Below are positions 10,878 to 21,495 of a stretch of 64,000 nucleotides of DNA, piece after piece. Every line of letters begins with the position of its first letter. Within the stretch, counting starts at the first letter, position 1. The notes beneath the pieces were generated by a model that was not told the DNA's origin, made no database searches, and was given only the letters and a program-made list of their open reading frames with translations. The translations under genes were made by a program, and so were the position numbers. The DNA lies in contig CANXME010002160.1 in assembly GCA_948144175.1 (NCBI GenBank), positions 744,001 to 808,000 of the forward strand. Direction: 5' to 3'. The stretch is from Closterium sp. NIES-65. Taxonomy: Eukaryota > Streptophyta > Zygnematophyceae > Desmidiales > Closteriaceae.

Positions 10878-11725
10878 CTAGACCTCAACTAGGTTGGCCT
10901 TACGAGGGCGCATCCAGTTCGGCGGTTCTTGTCCACTCGGTTCGGTGGTTCTTGTCCACTCTTGGCAACGTAGGTGCATGGAGGGAAGCGGTTGCGCTGG
11001 AAGGGTGCCGAGGCGACACTTGCTTGAGGCACGGGAGCACAGAGGGCGTAGGCCTTGGCTTGAGTCGTGGAATCTATCTCCGCAGAGGAGGGCGGAAGAG
11101 ACCTTAGCAAAACAGAGGTCTTCCGCCGAGAGTGTGAGGAGCATCTTCCTCGTGACTTCATATGCCGAGGTGAGACCAACAAGAAGGGCGGCTGCAGGAA
11201 CTTGTTCGGGGAAGATTATATCCAGCTCCTTGAGTTCGCCATGAATGATATGCACCTTGGCAATGTAGTCAGTCATTTCCGAGCAATCCTCAAAGCGGAC
11301 CTGGAACATGCTGGGGATGGGAATGGCAATTCCGACCGCCGTCTTGCTCATGAACCGATCCTGAAGATCCTTCCAAATGGCGTTGGAGGTGGGGTAGTTG
11401 TGGAACGTGTTGACAAGTTTGGGAGGGGTGGAGGCGATGAAGACGCAGATGATAGCCGCATCGGTCTTCTCCCATTTCTGGTACTTTTCAACATCTTCCT
11501 CGTACGCCCTGGTGTCAGGATCACTTGCAGGTTCAGTCGGCTCACTAGGGAGAAGGTGTTCCTTTGGCACGGTTGAGAAGGACGTCCTTGAGGTCCAGCT
11601 CCCTGCACGTCATGACTCAGGAGGTGCTTGTCAGCCCCGTAGCTCCATGCCTTGAAGTTGGAGCTAGTGCCGTCATCTTCAAGGCAGAGTGGGGTGATGG
11701 GGTTGGCAATGGTGGACGAGGACAA
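10878..11725 (-). pseudogene. Copia C Gag
   Basis: Two overlapping minus-strand frames. 11725-~11600 gives MSSSTIANPITPLCLEDDGT and NFKAWSYGADKHLLSHDV. 11570-10878 gives YQKWEKTDAAIICVFIAS, WKDLQDRFMSK, FEDCSEMTDYIAKVH, ELDIIFPEQVPAAALLVGL. The order and motifs match the copia-type Gag (UBN2) family. A frameshift near 11600 separates them. Gag normally ends with a zinc knuckle, which is not evident. Confidence 0.75.
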
Positions 11726-12035
11726 GGCCGTGATGAAGGCCCCTTTGTGTCTCGCGCAAAGCGACGCTCTTAAGTCACCGATTTCGAAATCTGACGCACC
11801 TGAAGTGCAAAAATCTTCAATGTCGGTCGCTTCACAATAACTCGTAGAAGGATACTCATGGCCGCCATCATTAGGTTAAATCGGCCGATTCTCGTACTGT
11901 TAACCCTATTCCCACACACCCCCCCACACACCACCCTCAGCTTCGCGGCTACGATGCTACACGGCTGCTCGGCTTCGCTACTACACGGCTGCTCGGGTGC
12001 GGTGTTGCACCTGTTCAGCTACATGAAGAGGGGAT
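11726..12035 (-). other. Copia C 5' leader (part adjoining gag)
   Basis: Untranslated leader between copia C gag and the copia A insertion point. It holds no gene. The last five bases, GGGAT, are the left copy of the copia A TSD. Confidence 0.6.
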
Positions 12036-13241
12036 TGTCAACGGGAGTTGTTGTTGGCCACGTCCTCACTTGGGCGGACCCGACTACGTGGTCAAGTGTA
12101 CGAGAGATACACCCGACTTGCAGCAGTGGGCGACTTGGGAAGCCGGCGGCCGACTTCAACTGGTGGTCGGCGATGTGGCATGTCAACCTGAAAGTCGGCG
12201 CCGACTTGCAAGGTCACCGACTTGCAAGGTCACCGACTTGCAAGGTCACCGACTTGCAAGGTCGCCGACTTGCAAGGTCGCCGACTTGCAAGGTCGCCGA
12301 CTTGCAAGGTCGCCGACTTGCAAGGTCGCCGACTTGCAAGGTCGCCGACTTGCAAGGTCGCCGACTTGCAAGGTCGCCGACTTGCAAGGTCGCCGACTTG
12401 CAAGGTCGCCGACTTGCAAGGTCGCCGACTTGCAACGTCGCCGACTTGCAACGTCGCCGACTTGGGAGGTCGCCGACTTGGTGACGCCGACTTCTGGTAG
12501 CCGACTTGGGTGGTCGGCTGACGAATGGGCTGGTCGACGTGGAGCTGATCGACCAGGAGTGACGTCGGCCTGGAGCTGGTCGACCAGGGGTGTGGTCGAC
12601 CTGGTGAGGTCGAATGGAGGTGGCCGTCGACTTTGGAGGTCGACGGGCATATACAGGAGCACCTGGTCGACGTGGTTGCCCGGTCGACCAGGTTACCTGG
12701 GTGACGAGATTCTGCGGAGGAGTGCGACGGTCGCCCAGGCAAAGTTGGCGAGTCCGACCTCGGCGGTGGTATCCCGAGGTCGACATGGCGGATCAGGTGG
12801 AGTCACCAGCACGAGGATGACTTGGTGGGTGCGTTTTGCAGGTGACGAGGCTCAGCCCGCCAATCCTCTCCAAGCACCTGCGAAGCGGGTGCGCTGCTGT
12901 TCTGCGGGAGCAATGCTGGCACGCCGTCAACCTGCGACGTTGGCACGCCGTCGACCTTGCACTGCTGGAGCGCGGTCGACCAAGTCATGCTGGAACGCGG
13001 TCGACCATGCTGCGCTGGCAGTCGACCGACCTGAATGCTAGCTCTGATGTAGTCTTGCCATGCCAACTTCGTTGTACCATTGTTGTCAACCTTTCTTAGT
13101 GAAACCCTTGCCAACTTGCCCCGTGAACTAGCAAGCAGTGTGTGCACTAGGAAAACAACTAAGGACCAACGAACGCAAAGATCACACGAGCACCCGTGCC
13201 TAGCCCGTAGTCTAGATCCCGTTGTAGTTGTTATCTCCGCA
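12036..13241 (+). repeat. Copia A 5' LTR
   Basis: 1206 bp. Contains a 16-bp minisatellite and a dense run of palindromic GGTCGACC-like motifs (12530-12680). It is 48 bp longer than the 3' LTR, equal to three 16-bp units. Open frames across it (12070-13041 and others) come from the repeat and are not genes. Confidence 0.92.
12201..12475. repeat. 16-bp minisatellite inside copia A 5' LTR
   Basis: About 17 units of CCGACTTGCAAGGTCG with an A/G variant (GGTCACC or GGTCGCC) and later AACGTCG and GGAGGTCG variants. The same array is present with about 14 units in the 3' LTR. Confidence 0.93.
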
Positions 13242-13258
13242 TGGTGCGGTGAGCGTGG
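13242..13258 (+). other. Copia A primer-binding site
   Basis: TGGTGCGGTGAGCG directly after the LTR-terminal CA. TGG complements a tRNA CCA end. The cognate tRNA was not identified. Confidence 0.55.
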
Positions 13259-13619
13259 ACGGCACACGACTTACCTTTCAGTCAGGTCGACGTAGAGGTC
13301 ACATACCTAAGTTGTTCGTAGGCCGGCAGCCGTGCAGTCACTAGCGTGCGAGTAGGTGACGCCAAGGGAATGGAGACCCTGGAAGCACAGCTGGAGGACG
13401 CGAGGATACGCCATGGGGCCCAGGAGTATGGAACGATTCCTTGGGCGGTTGTGGAGGCTGGCATTCGCACCATATGGGCGACGTTGCACCCTTCTCAACC
13501 TGTGTCTCCTCGACCGGTGAACACAGAGGGCGGCGTCGACATGGGCGTCAACGTTGGTGGTGAACAGGTCGGCAGCAGTGCGGGAGGCACGTCGAGGTAG
13601 AGAGGTGTGATACACGCCG

Positions 13620-14546
13620 ATGAAGTCGGCGGCGTTCAGGCGCGAGGGATGCGGTCGACGGCGGCTGCAGGGCGACGTCGGAGGTCGACGAAGCGGATTG
13701 TCGCCGATGTCGGCGACCCAGGTGACGGCGGGGGGGATAGCACCGAGCTACGGCTACTTCAAGTTTACGCCGGACAAGATCTTGGTCACCCCGCCGTTCG
13801 TTGGTCCACAAGACATTCTCACCTGGAAGGAGGCCATCGAGCCTCAGCTGGAGATGGCCGGGCTGATTAGCTTTGCTCGAGGCACCGTGGCGACGCCGGA
13901 CGACCCCGACATGCATACTGAGTTTCGCGCCGTGCAGCTATTGACCTTCACGGCCATCTCGCGGTGCTGCTCGCCGGGCGTGCAGATCGCCTTGAAGTGG
14001 TGCCGAGAGTACCTCGACGCCAGCCACCAGGCGTGGCACTTCATCAAGTCGACCTACCAAGTCACCGACGACTTGTTCATCGCCCAGCTGGAGGGACAAC
14101 TGACGCACCAGCGTATGGGCGACGAGGAGACAGCGGCTGACTACTGCAATCGGGCCCGGCAAATACTCGCCACCATAAGGATGGCCGGCGCGCAATACTC
14201 GACGGCGTCGTACGTCACCCACATCATGCAGGGACTCTCGAGCAGCTACAACCTGCTGAAGCGGCTGTCCATGGCGCCGAGCACGAGGGCGACGCTCAAC
14301 GAGGACAACTTGACCTCGTACATCCTGCAGGACGAGGCGATGCAGGAGGCAGAGCGGTCACAGGAGCTCTTGGCGCAGGCCAACTTCGTCGCCCCAGCAA
14401 AGCAAGGAGGTCGACCGGGGCAGCGCGGACAGTCGGGCGGCAGTAGTAGCAGTGGGTGGAAGCCGGCCAAGGAGGTCGACAAGAAGAAGTCGACCAAGGA
14501 TAGCGGCCGAGGAGGAGGAGGTCGACGTCGCGAGAGCTGGCTGTGA
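13620..14546 (+). CDS. Copia A Gag
   Basis: A 308-codon frame with the copia-type Gag order: FKFTPDKILVTPPFVGPQD, LTWKEAIEPQLEMAGLI, HQAWHFIKSTYQV, AQLEGQLTHQRMGDEETAAD, ASYVTHIMQGLSSSYNLL. The natural start is probably the internal Met near 13710. It ends at TGA (14544-14546) in a basic Gly/Arg-rich tail, and the reading frame continues afterwards (GDPDHLSFECPDRSD). The stop therefore looks like a CGA-to-TGA change inside one Gag-Pol frame. Gag packages element RNA into cytoplasmic virus-like particles (family knowledge). Confidence 0.8.
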   Translation: MKSAAFRREGCGRRRLQGDVGGRRSGLSPMSATQVTAGGIAPSYGYFKFTPDKILVTPPFVGPQDILTWKEAIEPQLEMAGLISFARGTVATPDDPDMHTEFRAVQLLTFTAISRCCSPGVQIALKWCREYLDASHQAWHFIKSTYQVTDDLFIAQLEGQLTHQRMGDEETAADYCNRARQILATIRMAGAQYSTASYVTHIMQGLSSSYNLLKRLSMAPSTRATLNEDNLTSYILQDEAMQEAERSQELLAQANFVAPAKQGGRPGQRGQSGGSSSSGWKPAKEVDKKKSTKDSGRGGGGRRRESWL

Positions 14547-15242
14547 GGCGACCCCGACCACCTCTCCTTCGAGTGCCCCGACCGCAGTGACTCCGACGAC
14601 GACGACGCCAAGGGTGGTCGCGGGAGGTCAGACAGTCGTCATCCTCGAAGAGGAGGGAACAAGCCACGCAAGGAGACGAAGTCGACCAAGTCGACCTCGG
14701 CGAAGGACGCCGACTTCTCTGCTGGCCGCAAGGCGCGGGACGACAAGACGGTGTCGTGCTCGCTGGTCGGCGTCGTGGAGCCGACCGTCTCGCTGGCGCC
14801 GGAGGCCGGAGAGGACTTTCAGGCGGTGGCGGCACCTGTGCAGGCAAACCCGGCAGTGGTTCTACTCGACAGCGGCTGCTCCCATCACCTGATGGGGACG
14901 AAGAAAGTCTTCGTCGACCTGCAGCCGAGCGGCTCCATCAAGCACGTGCGCGGCTTCAATGGGGCGCTGCAGGACGTCCAGGGCCGCGGCACAGTCGCGC
15001 TGCAAGGGGAGGCCGGAAAGCAGGTGCTCATCCCCGACGTGCTGTACGTCCCGGGTGTGCGGGCAAACCTGTTGTCGTCCGGCCAGCTGAAGGAACATGG
15101 CGTGAAGCGGCAGGAGGACGGCGACGGGATGCCGCTTGTCTCAGCAACGGGAGAGGTGCTAGGTCAGGCGACGTACTCCGGGCGTGTCCTCTGCACCGAC
15201 TTGCGTCCCTGCTCAACGAGGTCGACGTCGACCACGCCGTAG
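14547..15242 (+). pseudogene. Copia A protease region
   Basis: The frame continues from Gag past its TGA. VVLLDSGCSHHLMG carries the aspartic-protease active site (DSG), followed by LIPDVLYVPGVRANLLSSGQ, the conserved protease/pre-integrase junction. It ends at TAG (15240-15242). Confidence 0.8.
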
Positions 15243-16708
15243 GTTGTGGCCCTGCGGGCGATCGTCTCGAAGACGAAGTCGACGCCAGACAGGATGCATG
15301 CAAGGCTTGCACACGTCGGCATGGACACCATCAGGAGCTCGGCGAAGAACGAGGTCGCCATTGGGCTGGACCTCAAGTCGGCAACGGAAGCCGACTCAGC
15401 GTGTGTCTCATGCGTCAGCGGGAAGCTGGCCCGGCGCACCTTCCCCGACCAAGGCTCCGACGCCGACGACGTGCTGGCCGTCGTGCACATCGACTTGTGC
15501 GGGTCATTCCGTGTGGCTGCCAAGGACGGCAGCTTGTACTTCCTGCTGCTCAAAGACTGAAAGACCCGCTTCGTGTGGGTGAGGCCGGTCGCCAAGAAGT
15601 CAGATGTGCTGCTGGAGTTCCAGAAGTGGCTCGTGTTGGTGGAGAGGCAGACGAAGAAGTCGGTGCTGATGTTACGCTCGGACCGAGGAGGGGAGTTCCT
15701 CGGGAAGAAGTTCACCGACTTCGTGGATGGCAAGGGGATCGTCCACGACCTTGCCTGCCCGTATACCCCACAGCAGAACGGCATGGCGGAGCGGGAGATG
15801 AGGACGATGGTGGAGTCGGTGCGAACGATGCTACTGCACATGGGCGTGCAGCACCACTGGTGGCACCTCGCTCTGCGGTAGGCTGTCTGGATCCGCAACT
15901 GCCTTGAGAGGTCGACGCTGCCGTCGGGGACGACGCTGTACCAGCTGCTAACCGGGCAGAAGCCCGACTTGTCGCTGGCCCGGGTGTGGGGCTGCATGGC
16001 GCAGTTCCATGTCCCCGAGCAACAGCGTGGTGGGAAGCTGAAGCCGAAGGCCCGGTGGGGCCTTCACCTCGGCGTGTCGGCGGAGAGCAAGGGCTGGGAG
16101 CTCCTCGACATCGACGCCAACCGGGTGGTCACCACGTCAGACGTGGTGTTTTACGAGGATCTTTCGCTGGAGGTGTGGAAGTCGGAGCACGGGACGGCGT
16201 CAGGTTGGACGCCAACCACCGAGCCGTCCGACTTCTCGACGGCGACGTTGCCTCTACTCGCCGAGGTCGGTGAGCTTGCTGGTGAGGACGTCGAGGTCGT
16301 CCGTCCTCCTTCCCCTCCCCCTACGATCCCTGCCCCTCCCCTCGTGGCCGACCTATACGGGCTAACTCCTATGTCGGCCTCCGGTGATGAGGGGAGTAGT
16401 GGGACGTCGCCTTCAGTGCCGGTCAAGGGCATCGCCGGTGGCCGACGTGTTGAGCGGCAAGTCGACGTGGGAGCGCAGGTCGAGGAGGAGCAATCGACTT
16501 GGGTGAAGCCAACGAAAAAGCCACCAGTAGGGCAGCAGCCGACAGGGGAGCAGGCAGCGGTGACGCCGACCATGGAGCAGTCGGCAACCACGCAGTCAGC
16601 AGAAGAGCCGACTACAAGAAGAGGTCGACCAGGAAGTCGACCGAGGTGCAGCAGGACGACGGGGGCGGCGAAGCCGATGGTTAAGGGGAGAAGTCCACCG
16701 ACAGCGAC
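15243..16708 (+). pseudogene. Copia A pre-integrase, integrase and linker
   Basis: ARLAHVGMDTIRSSAKN and CVSCVSGKLAR (zinc-binding pre-integrase), VVHIDLCGSFRVAAKDGSLY (first catalytic Asp), a TGA at 15558-15560, LRSDRGGEFLGKKF, CPYTPQQNGMAEREM (core with the conserved Glu), a TAG at 15879-15881, LARVWGCMAQFHVPEQ and WGLHLGVSAESKGWELLD. An acidic Pro/Ser-rich linker follows to 16708. The two stops remove function, but every block of the D,D,E integrase is present. Confidence 0.88.
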
Positions 16709-17610
16709 GTGGTGGAGGTTCGGCCTGAACCCCGGAAGTCAGGCCGACTTCGGAGGCCGCCCGACTTTTTCGTCCCCGCTGCCTTCACCACGGTGTACGA
16801 CGTGGACGATGACGACCTAGCGTATGACGACGCCGAGGATGATGAGGAGTTTCCGGAGCTCGACCCTGACATGCATGCCGACCCCGAACACCGTTGGGAC
16901 ATCTCAACAATGACGGTGAAGGAGGCGTTGGCGAGCTGGAAGGGCCCGGCGGTAAAGGCCGCCATGGAGGAGATCCGCAGCCTCATCAACATGGGCACTT
17001 GGCAGCTGGTCGAACGCCCGCCGGGAGCGAACATCATGAAGAACCGGTGGGTGTTGACGACGAAGTACCACGTCGACGACACCGTCGAGCGCGAGAAGGC
17101 GAGGCTGGTCGTGAAGGACTTCACCCAGATGTATGGTGCCGACTACGACGAGACGTTTGCGCTGGTGGGTAGCTACGTCACGCTGAGGATCTTCCTCAGC
17201 ATCGTCGCCGTCCTCAACCTCAACCTGATGCAGCTCGACATGAAGAACACCTTCTTGCAGAGCAAGCTCGACAGGGTGCTCTACATGTCCCAGCCGGACT
17301 ACTTCAACAACGGAACTGGCCTGGTGTGCAAGCTGCTGAGGAGCCTGTACGGGCTGAAGCAGTCGCCGCTGCTATGGTACTTGGCGCTCAACGACGTGCT
17401 GGTCGACGCAAGGTGGAGGAAGAGCCAGGTCGACGAGGCTCTCTACTTCAAGGCCGGCAACGCCGGAGTGGCATGCTGGGTGTTGGTCTATGTCGACGAC
17501 CTGCTCGCCGCCAGCAGCAGCACCGAGATGCTGAAGGAGCTGAAGGAGCTGCTAGAGTCCGCCTTCGAGCTGCGTGAGATCTCGACGGTGCAGAAGCACC
17601 TCGGGCTAGA
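16709..17610 (+). pseudogene. Copia A reverse transcriptase (5' part)
   Basis: Open frame with HRWDISTMTVKEALASWKGP, GTWQLVERPPGANIMKNRW, KARLVVKDFTQMYGADYDET, MQLDMKNTFLQSKLDRVLY, LRSLYGLKQSPLLWYLALN and WVLVYVDDLLAASSST (YVDD catalytic motif), ending HLGL at the hAT-like insertion. Joining 17610 to 24189 (dropping one TSD copy) reads HLGLEIVRDRSAGK without a frame change, which proves the insertion point. Confidence 0.9.
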
Positions 17611-17784
17611 TAGGCATGATCATTAGGCCCGACCCGACCCGACCCGACCCGACCCGACTTGGGCGGGCCAGCCGGGTTCCGGGTCGGGTCGGGTCGGGTC
17701 GGAACTTCAAAAAATCCTGGCCCGACCCGGGTATCGGGTGCCGGGTCAGGCGTGACCCGCCCCCGGGTCGGGTCGGGTAGGGGC

Positions 17785-18200
17785 TATCACAGAATCTATT
17801 GGTAATAACAATATATTCAGTTACGTACGCTAGTATGGTGTAGAGTGGTGTACAAGTGGGTTATGTAACATTGCCAAGGGGGGTTGTTAGGGTCCAGGGG
17901 AGTAACGCGAAGTTGGTAGCAGTGGGAATTGCGAAGTGCAGTAAGAGGAGCTCAGGGAGCCTCGAGGGACAGGAAATCGGCATTGGCCAATCCAAGGCCT
18001 CGGCGACTCGAACCTAACCCAGTCTGTTGAGCAAATCACGACTTGGGAAGGACAATAAGTAGCCTAGCCTAGCAAAGACAAATCCGTTCTCTCGTTTGTT
18101 TGCCTAAATTAGTGGATTTACGTTGCCGTTCTAACGCTACAGCAGCTAGGTGACTAGGCCACTAAGGGCAGCCATCGAGTGGGAGCCAGAATCTTTCACA
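17785..18200 (+). repeat. LTR (left copy) of gag-only retroelement
   Basis: About 414 bp, nearly identical to 22857-23270, starting (T)RTCACAGAATCTATTGG and ending GAGCCAGAATCTTTC. Similarity stops exactly after TCTTTC on the right and at the hAT GC repeats on the left. Confidence 0.85.
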
Positions 18201-18501
18201 AACGAGAGAAGGAAGATCGGGCAGAATGGACTGCCACGAGCTGCGCTGGCAGCAGGTAAACTCGCGTCGGGAATTTTCGCCGTCGCGGAGGTTGCGCTCA
18301 CTGGAGCGCGGGAGATCGCGGACGCGTTCGCCACGGAGGGCAGCGTACCGCATGGATCTGGTGTCTGACGGACGTCGAGAATGAGGCGAGGACAATCTGC
18401 ACGCGGGATCGAAGCCCAGGCCTCACCCGTCCAGCAGCGGCCCTTGGAATCTGGCGCGTGGCCAGCAAGGAGAGGGTGGCAGGCGTCGCGACGACGCAGA
18501 T

Positions 18502-20715
18502 GTGGTGGACTCGTCGGATTCGGCAAGCAAGGCCGACGGCAAGGAGGAAGCAGACGAGATCCTGATGGCGCGGGATGGTAAGAAGGACGACGTCGCGGAA
18601 CAAGAGCGCGGCCAATGGAGCAAAGACGCAGGCAAAGATGGCTCGCTGGTAGGGATGCGCGGAGGGTGCGCGAAACAGCGCGGGAGCGCGGATACAGGTC
18701 TCTCGGCGGACGAATTACGTGAGAGCAGCGCGGAGGCAAATCGCGCGCCAGGGGAGGTGCGCGGGAGTGGCGCAAGGCGCCAGGGGAGCAGCGCGGAGGC
18801 AGTTCGCGCGCCAGGGGAGGTGCGCGGGAGTGGCGCAAGGCGCCAGGGGAGCAGCGCGGAGGCAGTTCGCGCGCCAGGGGAGGTGCGCGGGAGTGGCGCA
18901 AGGCGCCAGGGGAGCAGCGCGGAGGCAGTTCGCGCGCCAGGGGAGGTGCGCGGGAGTGGCGCAAGGCGCCGCAAGAGCAAGGAGAATGACCGCGCGACAG
19001 GGCGCATGCGTGGGGAAGGCGGACCGCCGGAGCCACAGCCGGAAACCGAGAGGAGGCGTATGGAGATGGGAGCTCGACGATCGCCAGAGCCGTGGGACGA
19101 GGAAGAGGATAGACGGGAGCTGCGAAGGCGGAATGCACTACCATGGGAGGTACCTGAGGAGGAAACCAGGGGGAAGGTGGAAAAAGAGGAGCTAAGAAGG
19201 AGAAATGACGAGCAATACAGAAGGAGGGAGAGGTCGCCTGAAGGGAAGACAGGAAGTGAGAAAGAGGAGTATGAGCGAGGGAAACCAGCGGGTCGAAAGG
19301 GACCTGATGCATGGGAGCGAGAGAGGGTGTATCAGGAGAACTTGCCTGAGAAGAAAGAAGGGCGATGGGAGGAATCAGAAAAGCGGAGGGAGGCTTATGA
19401 GGGTGAGCGAGGAAGGAGTCCACTGGGGCCGAGGAGGCCATGGCAATCAAAGGAAGCTAGAGCAGCCCGGGAGGGGCTAGAGAGAGTGTTGTACGGGACG
19501 AGCTCGGGGAGAAGAAAGGAGCAGCGTAGACGGCGAGAGTTGACGCCTGAGCATGACAAGGAAAACGAGGAAGGAGAGTGTGGCAGACCTGCACGCTACG
19601 GATTTGGCCGAAGGGAGAAGCCATGGGAAGAATATTCCCCTGAAAAGAGAGAGAGTCCGGGGAGGGAATCAGAGGGATATAGGGAGACTCGTGAGAGAGA
19701 GCGGGGAAAGAGCCCAAGTCAGAGCTGGCAGGGAAGGCCACAGCAGTCATGGTTGGGCGCGGGAGGAGCCAGGGCAGCCAGGGAAGGAATCTATCGAGTG
19801 CTGTATGGGACAAAGTCAAGGAGCAGGGAGTCGAGGGAAAGGAGAGGAGAGAGTAGCAGGAGGAATGAGATCTCAGGGACTTGGGAGATGGGAAGGTGGA
19901 GTGTGCAGGCCCCACCTCAGGTGGAGGTGCCGGTGCGCTTTACGGGGGGAGCAGGATCTGGAAGCAACCTGAAGAATTACCTGATGCAGATCGCTAATGT
20001 GAAGTACCGCTGCGATAGAAGCGGGATGGACCCGATAGAGTTTTTCTTAAGCCTACCGAGTACGTTGGGGGGCGAAGCTGAAACGCTGTACCGAATGAAG
20101 ATGCAGGAGTGGCTGAGGCGGGCAGAGGAGGATGGAGATGATCCCACGACGCTGTTCCTAGAGCGGCTGAGAAAGCAGTTTCCAGGGCACACGGCCGACC
20201 GTATCCGAGAGTTTCAGGAGTTTAAGCGGGGTAAGGCAGAGTCACTACTCACATACTTTGGGAGGCTCACCAACCTAGCAGAGGATGTGGCCTGCACGGA
20301 CAGCAGCATGTTGATTAGCAAGTTCTTGGGGGGTTTAGATGTAGGACTGAGTGGAGGGCTGAGAATGAGAGTGTATGAGTTGGGAGCTGAAGCAACATTG
20401 GAGGAGGTGTTTGAACTGGCGGAGAAAGTGGAGCTTGCGCAGAGGCGGTACGAGGCATACCTGCCAAGGGCTTCAGATAAAGGGCGGCCCAGCTGGGCTG
20501 CAGCAATGATAACCGAGGACGAGGATAAGGAGGAGCAGTGGCAGGAGAGGCGAGCAGATACACGCACGTGCCACAGGTGCGGGCAGCAGGGGCATATCAG
20601 GAGGGAGTGCAGGAACTGTGATGTGTGCGGAAGATCGGGGCACCGCCAAAGGGACTGCCCAGATGCACCAATCTGTGCGTTGTGTAGAAAAAAGGGGCAT
20701 AAGGCCAGGGACTGA
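18502..20715 (+). CDS. Gypsy-type Gag of a pol-less LTR retroelement
   Basis: A 737-codon frame. Residues ~1-160 carry a 21-residue repeat, and ~160-480 a highly charged Arg/Glu-rich region. Residues ~480-640 form a retrotransposon Gag domain (VEVPVRFTGGAGSGSNLKNY, AETLYRMKMQEWLRRAEEDG, FLERLRKQFPGHTADRI, LLTYFGRLTNLAEDVACTD). The C-terminus has three zinc knuckles: CHRCGQQGHIRREC, CDVCGRSGHRQRDC and CALCRKKGHKARD, with the stop TGA exactly where the last Cys of the third CX2CX4HX4C motif should be. The next ORF continues in the same frame. No protease, integrase or RT follows, so mobilisation would need another element's Pol. The start could also be a later Met. Confidence 0.85.
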   Translation: MVDSSDSASKADGKEEADEILMARDGKKDDVAEQERGQWSKDAGKDGSLVGMRGGCAKQRGSADTGLSADELRESSAEANRAPGEVRGSGARRQGSSAEAVRAPGEVRGSGARRQGSSAEAVRAPGEVRGSGARRQGSSAEAVRAPGEVRGSGARRRKSKENDRATGRMRGEGGPPEPQPETERRRMEMGARRSPEPWDEEEDRRELRRRNALPWEVPEEETRGKVEKEELRRRNDEQYRRRERSPEGKTGSEKEEYERGKPAGRKGPDAWERERVYQENLPEKKEGRWEESEKRREAYEGERGRSPLGPRRPWQSKEARAAREGLERVLYGTSSGRRKEQRRRRELTPEHDKENEEGECGRPARYGFGRREKPWEEYSPEKRESPGRESEGYRETRERERGKSPSQSWQGRPQQSWLGAGGARAAREGIYRVLYGTKSRSRESRERRGESSRRNEISGTWEMGRWSVQAPPQVEVPVRFTGGAGSGSNLKNYLMQIANVKYRCDRSGMDPIEFFLSLPSTLGGEAETLYRMKMQEWLRRAEEDGDDPTTLFLERLRKQFPGHTADRIREFQEFKRGKAESLLTYFGRLTNLAEDVACTDSSMLISKFLGGLDVGLSGGLRMRVYELGAEATLEEVFELAEKVELAQRRYEAYLPRASDKGRPSWAAAMITEDEDKEEQWQERRADTRTCHRCGQQGHIRRECRNCDVCGRSGHRQRDCPDAPICALCRKKGHKARD
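18720..18975 (+). repeat. 63-bp coding repeat in gag
   Basis: Four near-identical 63-bp units encoding SSAEAVRAPGEVRGSGARRQ plus Gly. Period divisible by three, so the gag frame is kept. Confidence 0.92.
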
Positions 20716-20727
20716 CATGATAAAATA

Positions 20728-21495
20728 ATGGAGGCAAGGAGATCACCCGAGGAGATTGAGGGACAAATCGAACAATTGCGAGCCCAGCTGCAGGCGCTGG
20801 GAGAAAGAACTCAGGGGCAAGCGGGGTTGTACGCGGAGGAGGAAGAGGAGCAGGAGCCAGAACACTCCTGTGCGGTGCTGCGTAGCCATGCAGAAATGCG
20901 GCTACGCAGTGGGGGCAGGGACGGACGAAGGAAGCAAGTGAGTAAGGTGGGGGCATGGGCGTGTATGTTAGTAACGCCAGCAGCAGCAGGAGCAGAGGAG
21001 CGGGACGAGCCGGCGGGGGCAAAAGCGTGTGTAGTAGCAGCGGCGGAAGCGGAAGGGAAGAACGAGAAGGTGGGGGCATGGGCGGATGAACCAGAAGTGG
21101 CAGGGACAGAAGGGAAGAACGAGAATGTAGGGGCATGGGCGGATGAACCAGAAGCAGCAGGCACGGAAGGGAAGGACGAGAAGGTGGGGGCATGGGCAGC
21201 AGCAGAAGGGGAAGACAGGGACGAGAAGAAGGGGGCAGGGGCGTGTGGACTGGTAGCAGCCGGCGCGGAAGGGAAGAACGCGCAGGTGGGGGCAGGAGCA
21301 TGTGTAACAGCAGCAGCGAAGGCAGAGGAAAAGGAAGAGCAGGTGGGGGCGGGAGCATGTGTACCTGCAGTAGCAGAGGCAGAAGGGAAGGACGAGAAGG
21401 TGGGGGCACGGTCGTGTGTACTAAAGGCAGAGAAGCAAGTGCAGAGAAGTAGGATGGCGAAGCAGCATGTGAGAAAGCTGAGGAGTGTAGAATGA
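20728..21495 (+). CDS. Second ORF of gag-only retroelement, Ala/Glu-rich repeat protein
   Basis: A 255-codon frame of unknown function. It lies in the same frame as gag, 12 nt after the gag TGA, so readthrough would give one ~1000-residue product. The N-terminus looks like a coiled coil (IEGQIEQLRAQLQALGER). The body is a degenerate ~20-25-residue repeat around EGKNEKVGAWADEPE and VGAGAC. The tail is basic (SRMAKQHVRKLRSVE). It does not look like protease, RT or envelope. It could be a degraded Gag-like appendage or an element-specific factor. No homologue recognised. Confidence 0.55.
   Translation: MEARRSPEEIEGQIEQLRAQLQALGERTQGQAGLYAEEEEEQEPEHSCAVLRSHAEMRLRSGGRDGRRKQVSKVGAWACMLVTPAAAGAEERDEPAGAKACVVAAAEAEGKNEKVGAWADEPEVAGTEGKNENVGAWADEPEAAGTEGKDEKVGAWAAAEGEDRDEKKGAGACGLVAAGAEGKNAQVGAGACVTAAAKAEEKEEQVGAGACVPAVAEAEGKDEKVGARSCVLKAEKQVQRSRMAKQHVRKLRSVE

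Noticed and set aside
12070..13041. 323-codon frame in the copia A LTR
   Set aside because: Lies wholly in the LTR and its 16-bp minisatellite; the same frame recurs in the other LTR at 25240-26151.
18146..19450. 434-codon minus-strand frame
   Set aside because: Antisense shadow of the GC-rich gag repeat region; no domain.
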